Source: Lycocorax pyrrhopterus obiensis (lineage: Eukaryota; Chordata; Aves; Passeriformes; Paradisaeidae). Taken from it: DNA of 64,000 nt. Numbering within the stretch: the first letter of the stretch is position 1; each line of letters opens with the position of its first letter. The notes under the pieces are model-generated. The model had not been told where the DNA came from, ran no database searches, and saw only the letters and a program-made list of their open reading frames with translations. Location: the NCBI GenBank assembly GCA_014706295.1, contig JACSVZ010000013.1:2135231-2199230 (forward strand), written 5' to 3'. Of the stretch, positions 48,709-61,900 are shown piece by piece. A program made the translations under genes and the position numbers.

Positions 48709-51700
48709 TAGCATTTAAACCATGTAAATTAATGAGACTTAAATATGTGCTTCAGGTTAACAATATTCTAACGCTGAACTAGAGCTTCATTTTCCAGATA
48801 GGCCTTGTTCAGATTTGTAAGGTAAATTTTCATCTTCATATATATGAAATATCTTCCTTCCTGCCTTCCTCCTGATAGATTTTACCGTTTTATTTTCATT
48901 TCTTAGTGAACCTCGACCTGGAGCAATGGTCATTCCTGTATTGAAGCTGCTCCTAAAGGCAGCTCCTGAGTGGCTTCAGGGGCTCGCTGGAAACGGGGCT
49001 GGTGGGTGTTTAACAAACGCTGCTCACGGAGAGAGGATGACCAGAGGAGGCTCATGGCTGAGACTCTGTCACACTATCCTGCTGCTTTGGCTTTTATTAA
49101 CTAATTAATTTGGCTTCTAATAACTAATGGCCCAGTCCTGCACTCCTTATGCATGCAAAAAAGGGCATTTTCTCATAAAGCTGTGCCGGCTCCTGAACGA
49201 CTTCACTCATGGCATTGCTTCCATTGCAGTAATTATTTGCAGGAGTTTTTCCCTGAGTTGGTAAGGATTTTTCAGGCTGTCATTCTGGGAAGGACATATG
49301 TCCAGCATAGCTAGAGCTAACATGTCCTGCATGATTTACATGTTTCTTAGGCGTGTGAAATGTAATATAGTTCTATGTTTTGGAGTCATGTATTTAGATA
49401 TGATCTCACGTAAGTCTGGCAGATAAATATGTTCATCTCATATAGCACTGACATACTTATTTTCACTTAGGACTGCTTTTATTCAAGGACTTCTTTCTGT
49501 TCTTGGTAGGGTCAAGCAGCCTTGTTATTGGCTCAGCTGGGTCATTACTAGGTTCCAAATTTTCCCTTCAAATTTCAGTCATCTGAAATAAAACCACGTC
49601 AGCAACGTAACCGTTGTGTTTAAGTTAAATATTAATGTTAGCTGTAGAGCCAGGGGTGGAAAGATTGATGCCTGTCTGTATGGGATTTGATAATTGCTGG
49701 GAACAGGAATGATGTTTTATTTTCTATCTGCCCACGACACTCCAGTGACCGATCTCCAGGGTTTTATTCCTTCAAAGGGCGGCGTGGAACAGGCTGCGCT
49801 GCAGCTCTTGCCCCGGTGAATGGCACCTCCTTTCAAAAACAACTTTGTGCAACTTGCTGCAGAATCACCTGGACAGAAATCTCCTTAAATTCGCATTTCT
49901 TTCACATTGCTCATCTGATTTCCTGAAGCTGAGGAAGAAGGGGGAGGAAGACGAGTGTCCCGATTCTGAGGAAGGTACGAATGTGAAAATGGAGAACTTA
50001 AAAAAAAATTCAAGAGGAGAAATTAATTAAATAAATGGTAATATAGAAGTAAAAAAACCCACTGCCTGACAGGAGAGCAGTGTTTTAATGGCATAACTCG
50101 TGAATAATCTTGCTGAAAGGTCTTTGTGCTCGCTGCCCTTTGGTACCTGACTGTGCTTCTGTGCTGCAATGTTTGTTCCTGGTTTCTTCTGCTGAAGTTT
50201 ATAGATCCAACTTTAAAAAAAGGGGGAGTGTCTCCATAATTATCCCCTCACCAATCTACCACAGTAAATTACCCCCCAGCCCCGTGCCTTGGTGTTTAAC
50301 ATGAATCAGATGAGAGAGCTTCATATTTAGTTTAATAAACTGTAATTTCTGACAAAGGTAACTGTCACCTTCTGTTTCATTCTGTGCGTTTATTTTTCAA
50401 GCACCAGAGCTGACCTCCGAACTCAATCTGCACTTGCCTATTGATGCATAAATATCTGTAATATCACAGTAAATTAAATTCAGTTTTAAAGGGTTTCTAT
50501 TTAACAATCTGTCAGAACTTTCACAGCGTTTGATTTCTAGTTTCCTCTGTCCACTGACAGGTTTATCTCGGTATGGCTTGATTAATGAAACCTTTTATTT
50601 GCAGTAAGCACACCTATTATTACCATAATCTCTTAATGCTTGCTTAGGCAACACTGTACTCTGACAGCAGGGCTCCAAAAACTTTCAGCCCCTTCACTCC
50701 TTGGCAGAGCAGGCAGCAGGATTTGGGGCTGGAGAAGGGATGGCACTGTCCTGCCCTTTACTCTTACAGGTGTTTGCAAAATCAAGCAGTTTCCCAGTTT
50801 AGCAGGTTTGGAAATGTTATTTTCATGGAAATTGGTGTTAAACGTGTCTTATTAGAAAGTATTTTCACCTAAGATTGACAAATGTACATTTAATTTGTGA
50901 TTAGTGTTTCCTAGGGAGGAAAGGGATGTTCTCAAGATGAGTTCTTACAGATGATTTGTTGAATTTAGGGAAATACACTACAGCATAGCCTGGAGAAGTC
51001 TGTATAGGTTTGGATATCAGAGTTGTTGACTCCAATTCCTGGTTTTCCTATGGTCCTGGGAAAATCACTTCATCTCTCTGTGCCGTAATCCCATCTCACT
51101 GATGGTTGTGTGTAATGGAATAAATAGAATTACACCATGTGAGGGGCAGACTAAAACTGCTCCAGATGAGAGACAGTCGGGCCAAAACATTCCAAATTTC
51201 TTTCCTTACTGCACAGGAGGAAGCTGAATTCCTGATTCCCCCACACTTCCAGCACTCAGAGCTGCTGCTGTGACTGCGGAGAGCTCTGCAGCAGGGACTT
51301 GGATGAAAGATGAGGTGCCTTGGTACCCTTAGCAGGACAGAAGCGAGGAAGGAACCAGTGAGTCACACCCCTGGGACAAGAAAATACGTGATTTTCACCC
51401 CCGAGGGAGCTTTGTGTTTAGGCAAGTTAAGGAGAACTGCAAATTTCCCTGGGTCCTTTAGGATTTTCTCCTTCCCAGCGTGTACAGGTGAGGGTGAATT
51501 TGAAGCCCCACAGAGCACAAAGGGGTTCTGACACCAAATTCGTCAGGGCCATGGTTCACTTACTCTTATTTACAGCTGGGTTTTGGGCTTTTTCCAAACT
51601 GCTTCTCACTGGGAGTTCTTCGCTATAACCTGACTGGCAGACTCTGTCAGGTTCTGAAAATAAAGACCCCACCTCCCCAACCCGAGCACCTAAAATGAGA

Positions 51701-54700
51701 TTGAATAATCTAGGTGGGCTCTGACATTTGGGTTGTCTCTAACTTTGCAGGGACACCCTTTGCTTTTAGTTCTCCAGAATCTCCAAGAGACTCTCTCGTG
51801 GAAATCCACATCTCTCTGGAATCAGGGACAAAGTTCCCACCAGCTCCAGCAAAGATTTGATTGCTTGCATGCCAACGTAAGGATCACGTGTAGAAAATGT
51901 CACTCCAAACAGTCACAAATCCCTCTTGTGCAGAAATATCCAGAACTTCCACGTCAGCACTACTAAAAACGAGAATAATTCCGAAGGTGATTTGTGCACC
52001 TGTTTCTTCAGCATGAAAACATTTCAAGAGGTTTATTGCATTAAGACGTTAATCAGCATCAGGAAACACATTCTCAGTTCTGCAATAAGATCCAGAGAGG
52101 CAGTGTCATTCCTCAATAAACAACTCACAAATGAGGGTTGTATTTGTCTGTACAAAAGCACATGCAACACTCTGCACGTCTAAGCCAGACCTCAGAATAT
52201 TTTCACGGTATAAAAAGTCGGAGAGACTCATTAGAAGCAAATTGTATATTTTCAGTCAATGAATGCAATATGGTTCGATGGCCCTGCACTCGCTGTGTGT
52301 TTCTGCAGCTCCAGGAGCGACGCTCCCAATATACAACTGCCTGTCATAAAAGTGTTTATTTGCTCAGAAGTACAGCTTCTGCTCCTGCAATCCTGCTGCT
52401 GGAATTATTATAATTCTCCAACATGTTTCTGACTTTTTTTGGGTTGTTTCACACTCTGCTTTTTAACCTTCAACAACAAATATTGTTGTATCATGAAGAC
52501 AGCAAATCCAAACAATTACATATGTAGTCCAAAGGCATACACAAGAAAATCAATATTTGACATCTTTGCAACTCCCTCCTTGGAGCAGCGCTCAATAGCT
52601 CTTATTCATTATACACTTATATCTCTTTCAGATTCGCCTTTGTCACCAGAAACCCATTTTTTTTTCTCCTTTGACTTCCACATAACTTCTTTGCCCTGTA
52701 CTTTTACAGATGCCTTCTGGCTATAAATACTAATGAAATCTCTTTGCTTAATTCAATTTTGCTGGTACACTTACAGTTATGACCTAACTTTCCCACGAGA
52801 GAGACTGATTGAACATTCCAATACCTTATGGATGGGAGCAAACACTCCACAGAACTGGACTGACAATTTCCATAATTATAGAATTCACAGCCTAATGACC
52901 TTAAAAAACAATAAAAAGATCTCTTGTTAATTCCATTTCTGTTACTGACATTCAAGATATTTCATTTTTCACAGGACAACAAATTTACTTTTTATTTTCA
53001 AAAGAGCAGTCTATCCTTTTACCCTAGATTAAATTTTCTGAATATTGAAGGATTTCATTGAATATTTAGCATTTCTTTGTCTTTTAAAAGTTAGAATATT
53101 TATGATCCTTAGAATGCTCCTGACTGATTTATAGCAATCAATTATAAGAGTGCGTTTTGAAATAGCCCTTTTAAAAATGAAGAATAGAATAATTAAAAAG
53201 ATCAGAAGTCCTCCCTTGCATATAATTATTTCATTATTTCATTACAGTGCAGAAATTGTTTTTGCTGACTGTGAACAATTTTAATTGAGCAAAAGCCGTA
53301 TTAATATACGATAGCAAGCAGTTCTTCCTAAGAAATAAGAGCACTAATTGCCTAAATTTTTATTCAGCACAGTGAGCCTTAAAAGCCACGTTGTAATATA
53401 AACCTAATCGCTGGCTACAGCGGATCCTTTTGCCGTGGTGGAGACATTCCCAAAGCATAACCTTGCTGTGCAGTTAATTTATTCCTTCAACAGGTTTATT
53501 GCTGCATGAAACATTTGTTTGGGTGCTGATTTGTGGCAGGCTGAGAGCAGAGAGCTTTGTGCCAGCCCGCCTGTGCCTGCCCAAGCAGGGCTGCCCGTGC
53601 CACCCACGGCCACCTCGTCCCCACGTTTTGGTGGGGACGCCACCATGGTGGTGCCTACATTGCTTTGGCTCCTCACCTCCCATTTCCTGGCTGCCCTCTT
53701 CAGCTGCTCCAGCGTTTCCATCTGTGCATGGGGAGGAAGAGAAACGCCACCAGAGAGAAATTAAAAGTGTGAGCCTGACTTTGGTGTCTCGAATTACCAT
53801 GGGAGAGAGGTTTCCTCTCGCTGTAAGGATTTGGGGAGCTTGAGCTGTTGCTGAAAGCTCTTAACTGTACATACCCCACCCTGGGTAGGTATCCATGCTT
53901 CTCCAAGGAGAAGGTGGTGGTGTTTGTTGCAGACTGGGATTTGGGTGGGCTTGCTTTGGCCAGGAGACCTCTTCTCATGCTGCTGTTGATCTCTGTGTTA
54001 GAAATATTTCACTGTCACTGGTGCCACCTCTCTTCAGGGGTCTGGACTTGCTGTCAGCTGCTGAAAACCACCCCTGTGCTGGCTGGGCTGAAACTCCTTT
54101 GGCCACAGGTGATGTGACAAATCATTGCCAGCTTTGCAAACACAGGTTTCTTGGCCATGATGGTCCTTCCTGGTGCTTCCCTCAAGGGACTTGGAAAAGG
54201 GTGGGACTGGGCTGTCCCCAGTAATGTGGGCACTGACAGGGACTCTGTAGGGGCATGGCTATAGGGGCAAGGGCACCCACCAGCTGTTCCTTGCTCCCAA
54301 GCCCTTCCCAGCCTCTGGGACGTAATATTCCGCTGTGCCAGGCACAGGCAATCCACTCTTGTGTTCAGCTCTCAAGTAGAGCTCAACATCCCAGCTGATA
54401 CAGACCAAGAAACACCGGTGAGGTTGGCTCAGAGTCCTTAACTTCATCGGAGACAGTTTTTTGGAAGGAAGCAAAGCCTTTTTAATAAACAATAACACCT
54501 TAGCTGGCGCGGTGCTGGCAGATGGCTCGTGATAGCTTCTGCCTGAGGTCTCCGAGCTCGACAAGGGGAGTCTGCAAGTCCATGTCAGAGACAGCGCGGT
54601 GCCTGGGAGGGCAGACATGGAGTTATCAGGAAATAATTGCTGCAGGGGACATCTGGAGTTTGTCTGATGTCCAAGTTTCTCCTATCATGGCGTAGTTGCT

Positions 54701-55820
54701 TCCGGGGTGCTGGGGGAAGTTGCAAATGGGGCTGCTGGTGGTTTGTGAATAAGGCTCTTTGTCAGTGCTCAGCTCTGACCCCCCTTCCTCTCAAAGCCTC
54801 ACTGAAGCCCATCCAAAGAAGAAAAGTGGAAATGAAAGATAAAATTCTGGTCCAATGCAGCAGCCTCAATATAGTGTCTGAACAGGAGGGAAAAGATTTA
54901 TAATTACCTCAAAGTGAGGCTGGAATTTTCCTCCGGAGCTCGCTGCTTTCCAGTCCCACTGGGAAGCCTTAAATGCAGTTTTGGTGCCAAATTAACACTG
55001 TAGTGTTCAAGTAAGAGCAGTGGAAGTACCAGTACCAATAACAGCCGGCAGCACTCAAACACAGCCACATTAAGGATTGCCTGGCAGCAGATGTGATGTA
55101 TCCCTCTGCTATTCCATAGTGGCAGCCCTCAGGTACATAGTTATAATTCCTGCGAGAGGCAAGCTCTGGAGATGACAGACTGAATAGTTACAATCTATCA
55201 TGAAAAATTTTCAAGGATGAGTTAATGATTTTGTGCAATTTCCACACCAGTTAGCTGGAGCCTGCAAGCTGGAGTTTCCCTGGGCTGCAGCTCACCAGGA
55301 ACAAGTAACTATTTTCTCCTTGTGCCTCAGTTTCCACTTCTACAAAACAAGTAAAGATCCTTCCTTTTCTGTGAAATAATTTAAATCTACTTCAGAAAAA
55401 TGCTGTATAGGAAATACTCCAGAGCAGGGAAGATGGGTTATAACCAACTTTTCTTGCAGCAAAGTCAGGGCTAAAATTAGTCCTGGGTTAACACTTTTGT
55501 TTTTCCTGAACAGTTACATCCCATGTTTTCCTGAAGGAAGTGCACAGGTAGGACAGGGAATGTGTCTGTCTTTGCCAGTGATCTTAGTGTCTGGTATCTG
55601 TGCTGGTGGAGGTGGGAAATACTGGAAACTCCTTTTGTATGTGCTTGTCTCCAGCTGGAGCCTGCTGTTGTGTGCATGGATTTTGTGCATGTGAAAAAGT
55701 CTTGCATCTTCCCAGTTGAGCTCTGCCCTGCTGTGGTGAAAGCCATTACAAACATCAACTCCACAAATCCCTGCACTGGCTTAATTTCCTTCCCTGTCTC
55801 CACCAAGATGGTTTCAAAGA
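48709..55820. other. gene desert with candidate conserved noncoding blocks
   Basis: About 7 kb of mostly AT-rich single-copy sequence without a recognisable gene. Blocks at about 49.10-49.48, 50.29-50.64 and 52.93-53.42 kb have the texture of conserved noncoding DNA: homeodomain and octamer words, no repeats, no open frames. The 53.5-54.6 kb part is more GC-balanced, with open frames up to 120 codons and no family match. Confidence 0.4.
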
Positions 55821-55975
55821 ATTCCAGTATCCTGGAATGGTTTGGGTTGGAAAGGACCTTAAATCCCATCTTGTTCCACCCTCTGCCATGGGCAGGGACA
55901 CCTTCCACTATCCCAGGTTGCTCCAAGCCCCGTCCAACCTGGCCTTGGACACTTCCAGGGATGGGGCATCCTCCT
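55821..55975 (-). mobile_element. CR1 LINE 3' fragment
   Basis: Reverse-oriented CR1 3' end: GGAATGGTTTGGGTTGGAAA, GCCATGGGCAGGGACACCTT, CCACTATCCCAGGTTGCTCC and GTCCAACCTGGCCTTGGAC. Confidence 0.92.
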
Positions 55976-58900
55976 TTGCAGAGGTCTGAAGCTTAATTTC
56001 CCAGCCTGTAAGAACCTGATAACAGCCTGGCCATCCAGATGTTGGCTGGAAAGCTAAAAAAATTATGAAAGATCCTCAGTGAGTCCAGAGTCCATCCGTC
56101 CTCCCTGGAGCTCTGGCCCCTGGCACCCCACTCCCTGGGCACCAGACCGGCAAGGCTGGTCCTCGCAGTGCTCTGGGACTCTGTCAAGGAGAGGAGGCTC
56201 CAGCTGTGTCCAGACACATTTTTGCAGCACTGTCCCTTGGCTCACAGCTCTGTCCTTTCAAAACTTGGGCACTTTTACTCTAGCGAGCCCTCTTGGTGCT
56301 TCCTCAGTGCCCAGGGTAACCCATAAGAGGTCGGTTCCCCAGCAGTCCCAGGACAGCTGTGCTGGCAGTGTGGGATACAAAGGATTTGCGCTGCCATCTG
56401 TGTCCTTTGTGCCTGCTCACGGCATTTCCCCCCGTGCCCGGCAAGATGGAGAAGGTTATTTGTCTTAAGAACGTTTTCTCCTTCTCTCTCTTTTGTTTTG
56501 CACCAGTGTCAACGAGCAATTTGCACTATAATTCATGCTTGTTTGGGCCCTAATTGTCCCTCCCTGTCCGGAGCTGGCTGCTTGCCTCGCCATTCCCAGG
56601 CTCTCCCCGGGTGTTTCCCAGAGCTCCATCGAGGCAGGGTCAGCCCTCGGCTGCCAAGAGGAGGCTGCTGCTCCGAGGGCATCCCACGGTATTCCATGCG
56701 AGTGGGAACAGGGAGAGCTCCAAATAAACACTCTGGCACAGTTTAAGGTGTTGCTTCCTCCAGGTCAGCTGCTACTGCCCAATACCCCGCCCTCTTGTGG
56801 AGTCCTGTTGAGAAGAGGGCAGCTCTGACAAGATGTGGGATTGGAAGTGGAGACCACCCTTTGTGCTGCTCCAGCCAGGCAGCCATCAGGACCCAAAAAA
56901 TCTCAATTAAGGCTAAACTCATGTAGTTATACACAGACTGTGCAATCATTAATAAAACACCCAACCAAACCCCTCCCCTCTTTCACCAGGGTGACATGAG
57001 ACTTGATTAATTAGCACTTTAAGGTGCTTGGATAGTCCATTGGTGGGAAATCATAACTTGTCCATTTTCCCCTCCGGGTGGTTAGAAAAGAGTTGGCATT
57101 TCATTCTCATGGATGCAACAGAGGCATCTCCATTGCATCCAAAGTTTTGCAAGGGAGAGAAGACCTAGCAGAGGGCTCTCACTTCCTGGAAGTGATTCTG
57201 ATGGCAGGAATTGTTTAAAGGGAGAGAAAAGCATGCCTCTATTGCTCAAAACCCAGAGCAGGCTAGGAAGGCGTGATGATAACCCAGAAGCATCAACAAG
57301 GACAAGAGAACTTCTGTCACAGTCTTTTCAACCTGTAGCAACCAGGGAAGACAACAGGGAAGGGCAAGAAGACGCTTGGCAAATTCAGAGTGAAGAACAG
57401 AGCACGTTTTTTAAATGTAGGGAGTCATTCAATTCACCTTCCTCTCTTTGATGCCCAAGAAATTTTAGGAGGGTTTAAACGTCAGGAATTCCCAGGGGGA
57501 TTTGGTGATTCATCCTGAGCTCCCTGTGCAGTTGGGCAGTGCTGCAAAGTCATTTCTGCACCCACTGCCTTGCCAGCACCACACACACAGAGACACACGC
57601 CGCACCTCTGATGGCAAAAGCCAGAATGTATCACTTAGAAAGGCTCCAAAAAATCCACTTTTCTTTTATAATAATATTTCCACAGGCCAAGGAATTGATG
57701 GCTGGACTAGAGGAAAACATACCTCTTTGCTTCCAAGTAATAGGCTGCAGATTTGCAAGACTAAATCCTTTTAAAAGCCCAGAATCACATCCATTCAGTC
57801 CGTAGAAGAAAAAGAAGTCTAATTTGATAACATTATACATAAAGCGTTTTCTTGACTTAGATATATTTTAGGCATGCCAGTTATATAATACAGAACAAGC
57901 AGGGGGAAAGGGCTTGATCACACTCAGATGATACTAAATTATCTTATGACACAGGCTGTATCTTTTTTACAACAGAAAATGGAAACAACTGTGTCCTTGA
58001 CCTTCAAAAAGGAATTGACTTCCCTAGCTTAACTATTCAAACAAACAACTGTGTACTCTCTTCAATTCCTGTGATAATTTTGATTTACTGTAAATGACTG
58101 AATTTAATGAACTAAATTATGCTATTTAAATGCATTTTGTGAATGGTATTGTAGTTTGTTACTAAGCATTATGTCTATGCTAAAGTGTGCTGTAAATGAT
58201 ATGATATGGAACATATGTGCTGTATTCATAATTTAACTGTTGCTATGGAGTGCCTTCTTCAATAGGCTCCTTTGAAAAACGAGTTCTTTATTTACCTGGT
58301 GAAATGAAGGTGATTTCTCAGCAAACCTCTAGGTCTCACTGACCTTGACAGAATTACAGTGCTAATATTTTCACATGGATGAACTGTTCTTCAATAATTT
58401 TTCCAAAATAGATGGCACAAATAGGTTTTCCGTTAATGCCGTGACATACTGCATGTTTTCTAATCTCACTTTTCTTTTTGTTTGAACAAATGTTTATTAC
58501 AGCTCTTGCAAAATGACTCCCATCCTCATTAGTGATAACAGGTTTCTGAGTTCAGAGCTGGATCTCAGGGTCTTGGATGTGATTCCCAGAAATGCCTTGA
58601 GCCTGATGCTGCAGAGGCAGCCAGTGCCCAGCTCCATTTCCAGCCATGCCATGCAACCTGTGTTATGCTCCTGTTGCTGAAACCCTTTGTATATCTGGAT
58701 TTCTCTCTTCTTAAGGCCACGAATTTGAATCTGTTCTGCTGATATTGGGGGGTTTCTTTACACTTAAAGCCAGGTTCATCGGAGCTAAATCCCGAAACTC
58801 CGCAAATTCCCTTTAGCCAGACACCTTTTTTCCTTTAATGCCTCTGGGCCAGTCAGGCACACATAGATACTGGTCACAAATTAAGGGTGTTATATGTAAA

Positions 58901-61900
58901 ATGATATATAAAAATAATTCTACTGTTTTCAGAAAACGGTGGGAAGTTGACTAAAGCCTCTAGAATTTCAATGGCTACTTTTAAATTTGGAGCCTCATTT
59001 CAGATTTTTCTTATTTTCTTCTTCTTTCCAAAGAGAAAATGTCAGTAATTTCTGAGATCAAACAACAATGCAAGGAAATTCTGGGAACAACAGGGAAGGA
59101 TTTTTACAATATCTTAGAACATATCAGTCTTCATTCAATGTGCATTTAATGGGTCAAATAAGGACACTCTTGATGAAACATTGAGCCATATATAATACCA
59201 CCTTTTAACTAATTTGAACATCCACAATAAATTATGGCTGCATTTCATAACTGTTCATCAACCATCAGCTCCCAAGGAGAACAGCTGAGTTTTCTATGGA
59301 CTCTCTTGGAAACCCTGGCTGGTTTTAACTGTGTGATATGTGTTATCATTGCAAACAAACGCAGCAAATATTGTAAAGGGGTTTTTTTAATAGCCACAGT
59401 GCATAGCGCTGGTGGCATTTTTATATGTGCAAAGGCTCCTCCTGGAGGTCAGTTGTGTTGTCAGATGCCCTGCTCCACACTCAGGTGGGTTTTTGCAGAC
59501 CAGCCTCAGTTTCTGTCTGTGCCAGAAAATATACTTATAAAACAAACTGCTAAAAATATAAACACATGTGGCATGGTTAAAAAATTCTTGCTGTAAAGCT
59601 CGTTCCAAAATGTTTCCTAACCTAATAGAAGTGTGTCTGTTGGTTTGGATGTGTCTATAGAGGGAGAAAAACTCGAGGGTGATTCTTATTGTCACTTTCT
59701 CTTGAAACAATAAAGATCTGCTGAAGGAAGGTGCACAAACAGCGAGGGGATAATGCTTCCCAAGACCTCACTAAAGCAGGTACTCTTGGCATCTCCTGCT
59801 GCTGGGAGCTTGAGCACATAGCAAACATGTCCAGCAGGATGGACAACGTTTGGGCTTCAGCTCCCTCATCATCACCGTCCTGAGAGGCTTTAGCGAGGGC
59901 AGTGCCAGGAGCAGGGTGGGACCCCTGCCCACCTTCCCAGCTGGCACAGCTCCATGAAAGGAATTCCTTCTCTAGCACTTTTTATTTTGGGTTAATCAAC
60001 TGCGATCCCAAATGCTGTGCAGAGAGTGGGTAATGCCTCCTAAGCCAGGAATTGGCATGGCAGGAGCAGCCTGCCCCGGGTACCTGCTCTGCATTGTGCA
60101 CCATAATTGTGTGAGAGAAGGAGCTATTTTTCAGCAAGTGGCTATCGGATACTTCCCGTGCTGCATATCAACAACCACATCTTGACCCAGAAATGTCAGT
60201 CGCCGCTCAGAGCAGACAAGGAAGCATAATTAGAGATGCTCTGGCAACGTATTTTAGCACTGACGGTGACAATGTTTAAATTTTTAATCAGGCATGTAAC
60301 ATAAAAAGCACATAACATGAAATGTGAAAAGAAAATTGGCAAATACCAACGTGCTGTTTGACACTTTATTTCACTGAAGGAAGTGAACATCAATAAACAT
60401 TATTTATCATAAATGACAGAGAGGAAGGCGTGTTTCTAATAAAAACCTTCCCATTGCAAGGGGTGAATCTCATAAAAGCACCCTGATAGTACTGTAAAAG
60501 CCATGCTGGGCCAGACCACAAAAGGAAACACAGAAATATTTATTGGGAAGCTGTGGTGTGCACCCAGATGTGTTCCCTCATGACAGCTGGCTTTGGGGGG
60601 CAAAGAGGTGCCTCCAGGGTGCAAGGACCCTCTTCATCTGCCACATCCAGATGTGGCACAGCTCTGAGCCCTACAGTAGGTGACACAAATGTACAGATGT
60701 GTGATATAGCAAACGCCCTCCCAGCTTTGAGAGCTGACCCTTCAAGAACTGCATCCTATGGCAAGTTTTGCTCCAAGATGGAAAACACTGAGTCAGATAT
60801 TTCTAGCTGGAAATTAGAGACAAATTGAAGAGATGTGGTGGGCTGGATCCAACGTACTGACCCAAGGTGTAAATGGGGAGCTGTTTTGTGACCCCCTCAC
60901 CCCAAAGCTTTTTCTGTTCTAGCAAAACCTTTTAACTTCAGTGTCTTTGTAAACATTGCTGGCATTTTCTCCTGCCTAAACCCCATCCCTCCCACCATGC
61001 CTACTGGATGTGGGCTCTGCTGAGTGAGACCTTGTGGTGATCTGAGCCTGGAGAAGCACTGAGCTTTACAGGGTAGATGAATGCACCCAAAAATTACTTG
61101 AGGGAAGTGCCAATCCAAGTACGCCAAAGTTAGAAAAGGCCTGATTTAGGGCTATTCTGGTCACTTTAATTTGTCTCTGTCATATGCCTGAATAGAGAGC
61201 CAGTCTCCAACTGCAAGATTCCAGCTGCTGCCACAAAAAAGTACAAACTTAGAGAAAACAACTCCTCTGTGCAGTGCACACTGAGGCAAACTGTGTGTGG
61301 CTGCTCCTGAAGCCCATGCGAACATACGTGCACATTCTGATAATTTCTGACTGTCCAAGCTCCTCTTTGCCTTCTCTAGCTGCAGTCCTCCCTTTCCTGG
61401 CACTTGAAAATCCCCTTCTCTTCCAGTCCTAGTCCCTGATATCTGCCTCCTTGATGCAGGTTCCTGCCTTTGCCTCGTTACTGCCCGGTCTGGCTCTTGT
61501 GTCCTCTGCAGCAGGGTTACGTTTCCATGGTCGGTGCTGCTGGGGTGTTGTGAGGAAGAGCTGGGAGCCTGTCAGTTCTAGTCAAACCACGACACCTGGG
61601 AAGCCCTGCTCAAGTGCCAAAGCTGTGGGCTGCTCTTCTTTTGCTTGCTCCGATGGGATCATGGCTGCCTGGTTGATGGGAGCTGGGAGGAGCAATGTGC
61701 TATGTGCAGAAGACAGAGGCTTTGGAGGATGTTGTGGACAAACCCTAAAACCTCTAATTTTTTTATAAACTTCACCAAATCCACACAGAGTCAAGAGTTC
61801 ATTCCCAAAAGCAACGGAAGTCTCCCAGCCAAATTTTAAGTACAAACCATTCTGAAGTGAGGTCTTCTCAATGAGATTGTTGTGACATTCTTTTTAATGT

